A stretch of 64,000 bases of DNA, from the NCBI RefSeq assembly GCF_004329715.1, contig NZ_JXSY01000018.1, forward strand, positions 248,001-312,000. The letters are read 5' to 3'. The notes beneath the pieces were generated by a model. The model worked only from the letters and a program-made list of their open reading frames with translations. It was not told where the DNA came from and ran no database searches. This DNA comes from Bowmanella sp. JS7-9. GTDB taxonomy: Bacteria > Pseudomonadota > Gammaproteobacteria > Enterobacterales > Alteromonadaceae. Positions 1-7,343 of the stretch are shown one piece after another (position 1 is the first letter of the stretch; each line of letters opens with the position of its first letter). Position numbers and translations under genes: made by a program.

Positions 1-339
1 TGCATCCAGTTTAACTTTAATGTCAGCTTTTTCTTGCGCAGAGAGTGGTGAACCCCCCTCTTTTTGTGAAAAGGTATGGGTGACACCCTCGCGCCAATCC
101 CCCCAGGCTCCGTAGCCAAATTCCCGATCTTCTTCATACGAATACCAAAGCGGCGTGTCTTTGCGGTGTTCTGTGCAATAGCAACGCTTTACGTCTGTAA
201 GGCCGGTGATTTCAACATGGTCTATGTCAAAGCCATTGTCTTTTAACAGGCTAAGAAACGACTCGCGCGGCGATTCGACGGGGGTAGACTGCTTGCGATT
301 GGCGTAGGCAATCGGATCGAAGAATGATGATGTGGTCAT
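1..339 (-). CDS. Partial phage/plasmid primase-like protein (N-terminus)
   Basis: The reading frame is open from an ATG at 339-337 to the edge of the window, giving the first 113 residues, starting MTTSSFFDPIAYANRKQ. The part around residues 35 to 110 (a short domain with WYSYEED, GAWGDWREG and a following LSAQEKAD helix) resembles the N-terminal domain of large toprim/DUF5906-type primases of phages and plasmids; that match is from memory. The start lies 18 bases downstream of the stop of the HTH gene at 357-599, so the two probably form one leftward operon. The catalytic part is outside the window, so the function is tentative. Confidence 0.5.
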   Translation of the reverse strand, partial: MTTSSFFDPIAYANRKQSTPVESPRESFLSLLKDNGFDIDHVEITGLTDVKRCYCTEHRKDTPLWYSYEEDREFGYGAWGDWREGVTHTFSQKEGGSPLSAQEKADIKVKLDA

Positions 340-356
340 AAGTCAGGGCTACATAA

Positions 357-599
357 TCATTCTTTAATGAAAAAGTGATCAACAATGTCATTCAGGGAAA
401 AGTTGCCACCCAGTTCATTAAGTGCGGCCTGCACTTCGGCTAATCGTGGGCGGCTGAGTGTCGGACGTTTTTCGATGCGTTTAGCGAAATATCCACCGGA
501 CAGGCGCGTATAGCTAACTCCCAGACGTGCAGCCAGTTGCAGCTTTTTATCATGTTCCAGCGACCTGTAGAATTCGCGTGGCGTCACCGACACTTTCAT
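357..599 (-). CDS. Small Cro-like HTH regulator
   Basis: An 80-residue protein with a predicted helix-turn-helix around residues 15 to 40 (KKLQLAARLGVSYTRLSGGYF) and a basic middle. A GGGA ribosome-binding site precedes the ATG. It is transcribed away from the larger regulator at 860-1615, with a 260-base gap holding a 17-base inverted repeat. This is the usual layout of a phage Cro/CI switch, and the gene takes the position of the early leftward regulator. The primase-like gene follows 18 bases downstream. I do not recognise the exact family, and the regulatory role rests on size, HTH and position. Confidence 0.6.
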   Translation of the reverse strand: MKVSVTPREFYRSLEHDKKLQLAARLGVSYTRLSGGYFAKRIEKRPTLSRPRLAEVQAALNELGGNFSLNDIVDHFFIKE

Positions 600-646
600 T
601 AACTGTTCCCTTTGTCATTTGATTTACCCTGCAATAGATACTAAAT

Positions 647-690
647 ACACACTATCAACAAAATCAATAACTTTTTTGTTGATATTGTGT
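647..690. promoter_or_regulatory. Operator: 17-bp inverted repeat between divergent regulators
   Basis: Two 17-base arms, ACACACTATCAACAAAA at 647-663 and TTTTGTTGATATTGTGT at 674-690, are reverse complements with one mismatch and are separated by 10 bases. The repeat lies 48 bases upstream of the leftward HTH gene and about 170 bases upstream of the rightward repressor gene. Each arm contains TTGATA, usable as a -35 box in its own direction. A repressor bound here would control both promoters. That one of the two flanking HTH proteins binds it is inference. Confidence 0.7.
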
Positions 691-706
691 ACTACTGTTG
701 AATAAT
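679..706 (+). promoter_or_regulatory. Candidate sigma-70 promoter for the repressor gene
   Basis: TTGATA (679-684) and AATAAT (701-706) are spaced by 16 bases and match the -35 and -10 consensus well. The -35 box lies inside the right arm of the operator, so a bound protein would block it. The start site would fall near 713, giving a leader of about 145 bases before the ATG at 860. On the other strand TTGATA at 658-653 is followed 16 bases on by the weaker TATTGC. Confidence 0.5.
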
Positions 707-859
707 GCGCGGGAAGATATGCAAATTTATTCATCTATGTGCATAAATTGTGTTTGCGTAACGACTAAATATCTTGCTAGGATTGACGATAAATAGTCAC
801 CAACGCTATATAACTTGCTGATTTCAAAGGATTGAATCTTAAAAGGTGAACCAACGAGC

Positions 860-1615
860 ATGGTTTTAGACATAAAAAATGTGCGTCACAAAAATGCCAG
901 GTTATTGCTGGCAGAAAAATGCGACGGCGTTTACAAAAACTTCGCTGCCACGATTGACCGGTCGCTTTCGCAAACGTCTGCGTTTCTGAAAGAAGATGCC
1001 AAGGTCGGGATCGGCTCTGCGCTTGCGCGCAATATTGAGCGTGGTTTTAACTTGCCTGAACGCTGGCTGGATAAGCCGCAAGCATCGAGCAAAGCGGTTA
1101 GTGGTGGTGGCATTGAAGATTATTTGAAGTCAGTCCACGAAGCCTTAGCGGAGCAGAATGTCACCTTTATGGTGAAAAAGTTTTCCGCGTTGAGTAAGTA
1201 CACTGCGCAGTTTATGAACGCTAAGTCGTTGGTGTCGTTTTCGATTGATAGCACGCTAAAGCAGGCGCTAAGTAATTTCTACTTAATGGCCGAGGGAAAG
1301 CAGGAAGCCAAGATCATTACCTGTTTTCTGGACGGTACGATTAGCAGTGGCACTGTTGACGCAATTGTTGCTGACAACTTTGACGCGCTGTTTCGCAATA
1401 GCCGAAAGGTTAAGCCAAAAGACTTTTGGTATATGACTGAAAACGACCAACGCCAAATGGTGCTGGTGGCGTTATCTGACGAGTTTAAGACGGATTATCT
1501 GGCAACGCGGCCCCAGTCGGTCACGCTGAGTTACCTCAAAGGTAAGCCGGTAATGTGCATGAATGATAAACAATACAAGGTAGCGAATGACGTAGTAGTC
1601 GAATCAGCTATTTAA
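860..1615 (+). CDS. CI-like phage repressor with an unfamiliar C-terminal domain
   Basis: A 251-residue protein. Residues 5 to 72 look like the lambda-type repressor DNA-binding domain: NVRHKNARLLL, a helix-turn-helix around AATIDRSLSQTSAFL, then IGSALARNIERGFNLPERWLDKPQ, the classic end of such domains. The remainder does not show the Ser/Lys pair or Ala-Gly cleavage site of S24 (LexA-like) peptidases, so induction by RecA self-cleavage is not evident. It is divergent from the small HTH gene at 357-599, with a strong operator between them. The likely role is the maintenance repressor of the element (inference); the C-terminal half is unassigned. Confidence 0.65.
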   Translation: MVLDIKNVRHKNARLLLAEKCDGVYKNFAATIDRSLSQTSAFLKEDAKVGIGSALARNIERGFNLPERWLDKPQASSKAVSGGGIEDYLKSVHEALAEQNVTFMVKKFSALSKYTAQFMNAKSLVSFSIDSTLKQALSNFYLMAEGKQEAKIITCFLDGTISSGTVDAIVADNFDALFRNSRKVKPKDFWYMTENDQRQMVLVALSDEFKTDYLATRPQSVTLSYLKGKPVMCMNDKQYKVANDVVVESAI

Positions 1616-1642
1616 AAAAAGCTGCACCCCGCAGCCTGTTTA

Positions 1643-1675
1643 GCGTTTCACCGTTCTGGTGAAGCGCCCGTTTTC
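1643..1675 (+). terminator. Probable terminator of the repressor gene
   Basis: GCGTTTCACC and GGTGAAGCGC pair across the loop GTTCT with one G-T pair, followed by CCGTTTTCTT. It begins 28 bases after the repressor stop codon. Confidence 0.5.
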
Positions 1676-1735
1676 TTCCCCCCAAAAAAAACTATTGCAA
1701 TCATATTTTTACGATCTTAATCTAATTCTTCACTG

Positions 1736-1756
1736 ATGTTGATTTCTTGTTGATTT
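1736..1756. promoter_or_regulatory. Tandem operator-like half-sites
   Basis: GTTGATTT occurs twice, at 1738-1745 and 1749-1756, exactly 11 bases (one helical turn) apart. The second copy is preceded by TT, giving TTGTTGAT, the same core as the arms of the operator at 647-690. The site lies about 170 bases before the first gene of the rightward early operon, where a repressor would act on a lytic-type promoter. Binding is inference. Confidence 0.4.
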
Positions 1757-1811
1757 GATGTTTTTCAGCATGAACGTCGGTCGGCTGCACTGCCATGCGG
1801 CCAAAAGAAAA

Positions 1812-1835
1812 GGCCGATAGTTTTACCTATCGGCC
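1812..1835. terminator. Perfect 9-bp stem-loop, possible leftward terminator
   Basis: GGCCGATAG and CTATCGGCC pair perfectly around TTTTAC. Read on the minus strand the stem is followed by TTTTCTTTT, as in an intrinsic terminator. Read on the plus strand it lacks a T tail and could be an RNA leader structure for the gene at 1925. Confidence 0.4.
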
Positions 1836-1924
1836 CATCACACCAGCAAAGCTGGACAAGTATTAATCAGAATATCAACTACCGGTCTGCCAACCGTGGT
1901 TGTAATTGATAGGAGTTCCTGATC

Positions 1925-2386
1925 GTGTCGATCTTAGATCAGGTTGTTGTTAACGCGCAAGTTAAAAACGTTGCCGTGAACCGCGACCATCCCGAAATGT
2001 TATACGGTTCGATAGATTATCTATCCGATTCCATTCTATCCCTGTCCCAACAGATAGCCACGCTTAATGATATGAAGTCCCAACTACAGCGCGAATTGCT
2101 TGTCGCGTTGGAAGCGTCAGGCGCTGGTTCACTGGATGCAAATTCCAGTTCCGTGAAAGCTGATACTGGTAAGTACAAAGTGACTGTACGCCAAAATGCT
2201 ACACGCAAAATCCTCGATGCTGCCGAATTAAGCCGCGTGGCCCCAGAAGTCGTGAAGAACGAACCCAAACTGGACGCACGCAAACTGAATGGCTTGGCGA
2301 TTAACGCGCCTGAACGCTATCAGCAGGCTTTGAGATACATCGAAACGTCCTATTCAAAACCCAGTTATTTAATCGAAAAACAATAA
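1925..2386 (+). CDS. Phage early protein of unknown function
   Basis: A 153-residue protein. The GTG start is chosen because AGGAG lies about 10 bases upstream. Residues 25 to 65 (SIDYLSDSILSLSQQIATLNDMKSQL) form a likely coiled coil, and the rest is charged with no catalytic motif that I can see. It is the first gene of the rightward operon and sits 27 bases before a Sak4-like recombinase. Similar small coiled-coil proteins precede recombinase genes in other phages, so an accessory role in DNA recombination or nuclease control is possible, but this rests on position only. Confidence 0.5.
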   Translation: MSILDQVVVNAQVKNVAVNRDHPEMLYGSIDYLSDSILSLSQQIATLNDMKSQLQRELLVALEASGAGSLDANSSSVKADTGKYKVTVRQNATRKILDAAELSRVAPEVVKNEPKLDARKLNGLAINAPERYQQALRYIETSYSKPSYLIEKQ

Positions 2387-2413
2387 GGCGGAAACGCCTT
2401 TTAAGGATTGACT

Positions 2414-3208
2414 ATGTTTGATCTTGCTTCGCAAGTTATCAAAGGGTCGTCGTCTAACCTGAAAATGCCGATCATGTGTATTCATGGGATCGGCGGGGTC
2501 GGTAAATCGACCTTTGGTGCGAGCGCCCCTAACAACTTATTTATCCCCATCGAAGATGGTTTAGGAATGCTTGCGGCTAATCCTAACGTGACTATGACGC
2601 CGGTTCCGCAAAGCTATGCCGAAGTTGACCATATCATCGACGCGCTACTGACACAGCAGCACAGCTACAAATGGCTGGTGATTGACTCGATCACCTCGCT
2701 GGAAAAGAAGCTGTGGCAAGACCTGTGCAAAAAGTACAACCACGAAAGCATTGAAGCCTTTGGCTATGGCAAGGGATTCAACATGGCACTTGAGATTATG
2801 AGCAAGTTTATTCTCAAATTGCGCCAGCTACGTGACCTTAAAGGCATGGGCGTGATCATCATTGCGCACAGCAATGTGACCACCGTTAACAAACCAGACA
2901 AAGACCCTTATGACCTGTACGGCATTCAGGTGAACAAGAAGCTGGCGGATTTCATTCATTCGCAATGTGATCTGGTGGGCTTTGCTGAAAAAGAAGTGTG
3001 CATTCGCACCGAAGATAACGGATTCAGCCAGCGCGGCAAAGCCATTGAAACCGGTCAGCGCTTGTTGCACTGCTACTCAACTGAGAAGTACAGCAGCAAA
3101 AACCGCTACGGCATGGAAGATATGCGCCCAATCCCACTCGACTTTAACGCTCTGATGCAGGCAATCGCATCAAAAATCCCACAACAACCTAAATCAGTAC
3201 AGGAATAA
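2414..3208 (+). CDS. Sak4-like RecA-fold ATPase (AAA_24 family)
   Basis: A 264-residue P-loop ATPase. The Walker A motif GIGGVGKST lies around residues 25 to 33 (Lys31), and the Walker B strand is WLVIDSIT near residue 94. The middle (YGKGFNMALEIMSKFILKLRQL, then GVIIIAHS) is typical of the PF13479/Sak4 group. In phages such proteins are single-strand annealing recombinases that work with a partner single-strand binding protein. The ATG at 2414 is preferred over the TTG at 2408 because AAGGA sits 6 bases upstream of it. The DUF669 gene follows 5 bases downstream, matching the known Sak4-DUF669 pairing. The exact activity here is inferred. Confidence 0.8.
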   Translation: MFDLASQVIKGSSSNLKMPIMCIHGIGGVGKSTFGASAPNNLFIPIEDGLGMLAANPNVTMTPVPQSYAEVDHIIDALLTQQHSYKWLVIDSITSLEKKLWQDLCKKYNHESIEAFGYGKGFNMALEIMSKFILKLRQLRDLKGMGVIIIAHSNVTTVNKPDKDPYDLYGIQVNKKLADFIHSQCDLVGFAEKEVCIRTEDNGFSQRGKAIETGQRLLHCYSTEKYSSKNRYGMEDMRPIPLDFNALMQAIASKIPQQPKSVQE

Positions 3209-3213
3209 CAATC

Positions 3214-3765
3214 ATGGCATTTTTTGACCCAACTAAATTCGACCCGCAAGCCGCCAAACAGGCAATGTTCAGCGCTATTCCAGAGGGCGAATATCGAATA
3301 ATCATCACTAAAGCTGAACCAACACGCGGCCAAACCGGCGATATGAGCAAATATCCTGGTCGTTGGTATGACTACCTGCAATTTGAATGTGACGTGTTGA
3401 TGCCTGACGGCGGTGCGCGTAGCTACTCTGAACGCTTTATGACCAATCACGAAATGGCCGATCACGACTCTTTCAAAGGATTGGTGGCCGGTGGTCAAAC
3501 GCGCATGTTTGAACTGTATCAGGCGCTTGGTTTGGCTGGCACGGTTGTTCCAGATGATCAGATCAACAGTCGATTGTCAGGCCAAATGCTCATGGCACGA
3601 ATTGGCTTGAAGAAGAAAGAGACAAACTACCCGAACTACATTGCCCAATTAAAAGCCATGCCCAATACCGGCCACGTTGGCGGTACAACGCCAGCACAAC
3701 CGGCTATGCAACCTCAACCAGATGCGGGGCTGGCAGCGAATCAAAACCCTTACGGTAATTACTAA
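3214..3765 (+). CDS. DUF669 protein, probable ssDNA-binding partner of Sak4
   Basis: A 183-residue protein with the features of DUF669: an N-terminal segment (IPEGEYRIIITKAEPTRG), the strand YDYLQFECDVLMPDG, and RIGLKKKETNYPNYI ahead of a low-complexity tail rich in Pro, Gln and Asn (residues 150-183). DUF669 members are found beside Sak4 recombinases and have been described as single-strand DNA-binding proteins. The gene is 5 bases after the Sak4-like gene, supporting a joint recombination module. The flexible tail resembles the protein-interaction tails of single-strand binding proteins (inference). Confidence 0.7.
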   Translation: MAFFDPTKFDPQAAKQAMFSAIPEGEYRIIITKAEPTRGQTGDMSKYPGRWYDYLQFECDVLMPDGGARSYSERFMTNHEMADHDSFKGLVAGGQTRMFELYQALGLAGTVVPDDQINSRLSGQMLMARIGLKKKETNYPNYIAQLKAMPNTGHVGGTTPAQPAMQPQPDAGLAANQNPYGNY

Positions 3766-3775
3766 CTGAAACGGC

Positions 3776-3803
3776 AGGCCGGATCAGCGCTCCGGCCTTG
3801 TCT
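3776..3803 (+). terminator. Stem-loop between DUF669 gene and next gene
   Basis: AGGCCGGA and TCCGGCCT pair perfectly around TCAGCGC and are followed by TGTCTT. It could be a weak intrinsic terminator or an RNA stability element inside the operon, since the next gene starts 14 bases later. Confidence 0.45.
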
Positions 3804-3816
3804 TGAGGAACCACAA

Positions 3817-4401
3817 ATGAACAACACGGCAAATTACGCTGAAATGATTTTTCAGCGCTTATCAATCATTGAGCAACAGAATAAACAGTTACAACAATCG
3901 CTGAATAAGCTGGTGAATCAACTAGCCAGCAATGATGCACAAGACCAACTGAATGCGCAGTTGGCCCTTTTGCCAAAAGTGACGCCTGCGGTAAATGTCA
4001 CGAAAGCTATCCAAGCGTATGAGCAGATAGAAGCGGCTAACGATGCGGTGTTCGATGAACCCGCCAACGATGAAGTCTTTATGACCGATGAACGCCGTGC
4101 CGACTACTTGGTACGGTACGCACACCGCGAAGAATGTTTAATGAACAACCCTAAGATCCTGGTCACGATATGCCGGTTAATTAAAGAGGGTTACACGCAA
4201 GAGGATATTGCAAAGCGGATTAACCAGAATTTTCATCCGTTCACGGTGGCGAATGTGGTGCATTCTCTACTGTGGGCAAGGGCTAAGGATTACATTCACG
4301 TTGACGATCCGTACAGATGCAAACTGACACCGCAAGCTGACTTCCACATTACACAAAAGTATTTCCTCGATGTGATTTCTAAGAGGAAAGATTATGAATA
4401 A
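3817..4401 (+). CDS. Unknown phage protein with coiled coil and HTH-like region
   Basis: A 194-residue protein that I do not recognise. Residues 10 to 40 are rich in Gln, Leu and Asn with a heptad pattern, a likely coiled coil. Residues 105 to 165 (ICRLIKEGYTQEDIAKRINQNF, then FTVANVVHSLLWARAKDYI) look like a helix-turn-helix of the kind that senses or binds DNA. A GAGGAA ribosome-binding site lies before the ATG. Its stop overlaps the start of the nuclease gene by 8 bases. A DNA-binding adaptor for the neighbouring recombination proteins is possible, but that is speculation. Confidence 0.5.
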   Translation: MNNTANYAEMIFQRLSIIEQQNKQLQQSLNKLVNQLASNDAQDQLNAQLALLPKVTPAVNVTKAIQAYEQIEAANDAVFDEPANDEVFMTDERRADYLVRYAHREECLMNNPKILVTICRLIKEGYTQEDIAKRINQNFHPFTVANVVHSLLWARAKDYIHVDDPYRCKLTPQADFHITQKYFLDVISKRKDYE

Positions 4402-5467
4402 TAAACTGACCGATCTGATTTACGGGCGCTACGCTGCTAACGATGAATCATTCCGGCCCCATCACGGGGCATCACAAGGCGGTGAACCCTGCCTGCGAAA
4501 ACAATGGTATTCATTCCGGCATGTGTCCAAAGTCGTGTTTGATGGACGAATGCTGCGACTGTTCGCGCGGGGGCATCGTGAAGAACAGTTTTTCGTGGAT
4601 GATTTGCGCAGTATTGGACTGGACGTGCAAAACGTTGACCGTGCCGGTAATCAGTTCCGGCTTGTTTGTCCTGACAACAAGCACATAGGCGGTAGTTGTG
4701 ACGGCTACTTTCGGGCCGGATTCGATATTGATGTTATACCCCGTGGCACGATTGGCCTGTGCGAATTTAAAACATTTAATGCTAAGTCATTTAAAAAGCT
4801 GGTGGACGCGCAATCGGTGGCAGATGTGAAGCCATTGCATTACGCACAGATGCAGCTTTACATGGGCTGGTCAAAACTGGGCTGGTGCATTTATCTGGCT
4901 GTCTGCAAAGACAATGACGAGCTGTATTGCGAAATTGTCAGGTTTAACCAGTCCGATTTCATGTACCACGAAAACAATATGATTCGCGTGGTTGCAGCGA
5001 ATGAGCCGCCAGAACGCATCACGGAAAATAAATCAGATTTCTCTTGCCGGTATTGCGACCGCAGCGATGTTTGTTGGGAAGAACAGTTTACACTGAACAT
5101 TAGTTGCCGGACGTGTGTGTATGCCATGGCGGCTAATGATGGTTCATGGCGCTGCCAGCATGAAGCCGGTGATCCGATTATCGGTGACTTGGGGCATGAG
5201 ACAACCAAAGGCTGTGACAATCATTTAATCATTCCAGCGCTACTTGCGAAAGTGGCAACGCCAATTGGCAGCGACGTTGAAACCAACTCAATTACTTATG
5301 AAACACGGCAAGGTAATCACTTTGCTAACGCACGCGCAGGCGGGTTTACGAGTTGGGAATTGGCAAAGATTATCAGCGTGAATCCATCGCTGCTTGATGC
5401 CGGTTCACTGGTCGCAATCAAAGCGGCCTTTGATGCAGAAATTAAAGACGTGCAGGGGGCAGCATGA
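4394..5467 (+). CDS. PD-(D/E)XK nuclease with Cas4-like iron-sulfur cysteines
   Basis: A 357-residue phage-type exonuclease. The nuclease core shows Asp103 (GGSCDGYF) and Glu124-x-Lys126 (CEFKTF), followed by the conserved Gln helix (HYAQMQLYMGW). Cys33 (EPCLRKQWYSF) with C218-x2-C221-x5-C227 (CRYCDRSDVC) matches the four-cysteine pattern that holds a 4Fe-4S cluster in Cas4 and AddB. A second set of Cys/His (SCRTC, WRCQH, KGCDNH) at about residues 236 to 276 suggests a zinc site. Between a Sak4-type recombinase and a helicase, it most likely resects DNA ends for recombination (inference). Start and stop overlap the neighbouring genes. Confidence 0.75.
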   Translation: MNNKLTDLIYGRYAANDESFRPHHGASQGGEPCLRKQWYSFRHVSKVVFDGRMLRLFARGHREEQFFVDDLRSIGLDVQNVDRAGNQFRLVCPDNKHIGGSCDGYFRAGFDIDVIPRGTIGLCEFKTFNAKSFKKLVDAQSVADVKPLHYAQMQLYMGWSKLGWCIYLAVCKDNDELYCEIVRFNQSDFMYHENNMIRVVAANEPPERITENKSDFSCRYCDRSDVCWEEQFTLNISCRTCVYAMAANDGSWRCQHEAGDPIIGDLGHETTKGCDNHLIIPALLAKVATPIGSDVETNSITYETRQGNHFANARAGGFTSWELAKIISVNPSLLDAGSLVAIKAAFDAEIKDVQGAA

Positions 5468-5721
5468 ATTACTTTGTTGCTGTATGTGTGTCATACCTGT
5501 TTATTTTTCTGCGTGCGGGTCAGCAAATAAATGTGATTCGTGGCTATTACCGTCGCATACCTCTTTATTCATTCGCTATCGCTTTTTGTGAAGTCACAGC
5601 GGTTCACCTGATTGTGCAAGACACGGTTTGGATCGCAATCCCGCTTGGTGCTGGTGGGTGCCTGGGCGCGTGGCACGCAATGAAAATGAATAAAGTTGTC
5701 CGGGGGGATCGCACGATATGA
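5464..5721 (+). CDS. Small membrane protein of the phage module
   Basis: An 85-residue hydrophobic protein with about three predicted membrane segments (residues 3-17, 32-50 and 53-70) and a basic C-terminus (MKMNKVVRGDR). It overlaps the nuclease stop by 4 bases and the helicase start by 4 bases (ATGA), so it is translationally coupled to both. I do not recognise a family. It has no lysis genes beside it, so holin is not supported; a membrane anchor or defence-related role is possible but unproven. Confidence 0.5.
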   Translation: MNYFVAVCVSYLFIFLRAGQQINVIRGYYRRIPLYSFAIAFCEVTAVHLIVQDTVWIAIPLGAGGCLGAWHAMKMNKVVRGDRTI

Positions 5722-7343
5722 AGTTACGCGATTACCAAGATGAAGCGGTGACAGCAATCAATCATTACTTTATTGGTAAGCGCGGTGATAATCCGCTGGT
5801 GGTCGTGCCGACCGCTGGCGGCAAGTCGCTTATCATCGGTGAATACATAAAGCGTTGCGTGCAGAAATGGCCGGACACGCGCTTTATGATGATTACCCAT
5901 CAAAAAGAACTGATTGAACAAAACTTTGAAAAGCTACTTGCGCTGCACAATGAGATCGACGCGGGTATTTATAGTGCAGGGATTGGCCGCAAAGAAACAG
6001 ATAACCAAGTTTTGTTTGCCGGTATTCAGTCCGTTCATGCCAAGGCGAATGCAATTGGCCGCGTGGATGCCCTGCTTATAGATGAATGCCACCTTGTACC
6101 GAAACAAGGTACGGGCCGGTATCTGAAGTTTATCAACGATATGCGCCAAATTAACCCGCGTTTAAAAGTGATTGGCTTCAGTGCTACCCCCTACAGAATG
6201 CAAGGTGGGTTGCTGTGGGAAGGAAAAAATGCCTTGTTTGACGGTATAGCCTATGAAGTTCCTGTCAAAAAGTTATTGAATGACGGGTATATCACCCCCC
6301 TGGTTACGCCAACGGGCGGAATTAACACTCGCATTGATTTGACCGGTGTTGACGTAAGCAACTTTACCGGCGATTACAAACAATCACAAATGGCAGAACG
6401 GTTTAACCGGCCACACTTGGTAGTCGCTGCCTGTCGTGAACTGGTATCGCTCGGCCATGACCGGAAATCATGGATGATCTTCGCTGCCAGCGTTGACCAT
6501 GGCATTGCGCTGACAAATGAATTGTGTGAACGCGGTATCGACGCGCGATTCGTGGACGGCACCACCCCTAAGCGGCAGCGTGAAGAACTGTTGGAATCAT
6601 TTAAGGCCGGTCGCTTCCGTGCGATTGTGAATGTTGGTGTATTAACTACTGGTTTTGATGCGCCAAACGTTGATCTGATTGCGCTGTTGCGTGGCACCAA
6701 GTCCACAAGTTTGTATATACAAATGTGTGGTCGTGGCGTCAGGTTGTTTGACGGCAAACAAGATACCCTCGTATGTGATTTCGCAGATAACATTCTCACG
6801 CACGGGCCTTTCGATGCGCCCCGCGTGTTCAGTCAGCGTGAAAGCACAACGGTTGGTAAGACGCCGACCAAGCAATGTCCCGATTGCGACTTTGCCTGCG
6901 CAATTCAGTTATCCACTTGTCCCAATTGCCAATACATTTTCCCGCGTAAGGAACGCGAAGTCAGTCACCATGACCAAGCGGCCAAGGTGTCTATTATGTC
7001 GTCGGAAAACAGCACGCAAATTGCGGCTATCAGCCATATAGAAGCGTGTGTGTACCAGAAAAAGGGTAGCCCGCAGTGCATACGCATTGATTACATGAAT
7101 AGCATTTTCAAAGTGGCAACTGAGTTTGTGGCACCTAACGGCCATGATTTCGCCAAGCGCAAAGCCATGCAGTTTTGGAATGCGCTAATTCCTGAACGCA
7201 TCATGCCTACTGACATAGCGACCGCTGTTGAACTGTTGAATTTGTATGGCCGCTACAGGGTGCAATCAATCGAAATAACAACCAACACCAAATACCCGCA
7301 AATTGTCAGCAGGAGATTAAACAATGACGCTCGCAGTGCATGA
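5718..7343 (+). CDS. Superfamily II DNA helicase (DEAD/DEAH, RadD-like)
   Basis: A 541-residue helicase. Motifs in order: an N-terminal Q-type LRDYQDEAV, motif I VPTAGGKS, motif II LIDECHL, motif III GFSATPYR, motif V TTGFDAPNVD and motif VI QMCGRGVRL. A four-cysteine zinc ribbon follows (CPDCDFAC, STCPNC, about residues 386-408), then a C-terminal domain of about 130 residues. The layout resembles RadD/YejH and phage helicases that unwind branched DNA. It is coupled to the small membrane protein upstream and overlaps the next gene by 20 bases. The likely role is replication or recombination of the element (inference). Confidence 0.85.
   Translation: MKLRDYQDEAVTAINHYFIGKRGDNPLVVVPTAGGKSLIIGEYIKRCVQKWPDTRFMMITHQKELIEQNFEKLLALHNEIDAGIYSAGIGRKETDNQVLFAGIQSVHAKANAIGRVDALLIDECHLVPKQGTGRYLKFINDMRQINPRLKVIGFSATPYRMQGGLLWEGKNALFDGIAYEVPVKKLLNDGYITPLVTPTGGINTRIDLTGVDVSNFTGDYKQSQMAERFNRPHLVVAACRELVSLGHDRKSWMIFAASVDHGIALTNELCERGIDARFVDGTTPKRQREELLESFKAGRFRAIVNVGVLTTGFDAPNVDLIALLRGTKSTSLYIQMCGRGVRLFDGKQDTLVCDFADNILTHGPFDAPRVFSQRESTTVGKTPTKQCPDCDFACAIQLSTCPNCQYIFPRKEREVSHHDQAAKVSIMSSENSTQIAAISHIEACVYQKKGSPQCIRIDYMNSIFKVATEFVAPNGHDFAKRKAMQFWNALIPERIMPTDIATAVELLNLYGRYRVQSIEITTNTKYPQIVSRRLNNDARSA

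Larger units (their letters stand above)
1616..1924. other. 309-base non-coding gap with stem-loops
   Basis: No convincing gene lies here. It holds a small hairpin (GCTGC/GCAGC, 1621-1635), a larger stem with a T-rich tail (1643-1675), an AT-rich stretch with two GTTGATTT repeats (1738-1756) and a 9-bp perfect stem (1812-1835). The gap separates the repressor gene from the early operon that starts at 1925, so it probably contains the terminator of the former and the regulated promoter of the latter. Confidence 0.5.

Noticed and set aside
5464-5721. Holin of a lysis cassette
   Set aside because: There is no endolysin or spanin gene beside it, and it is embedded in replication and recombination genes.
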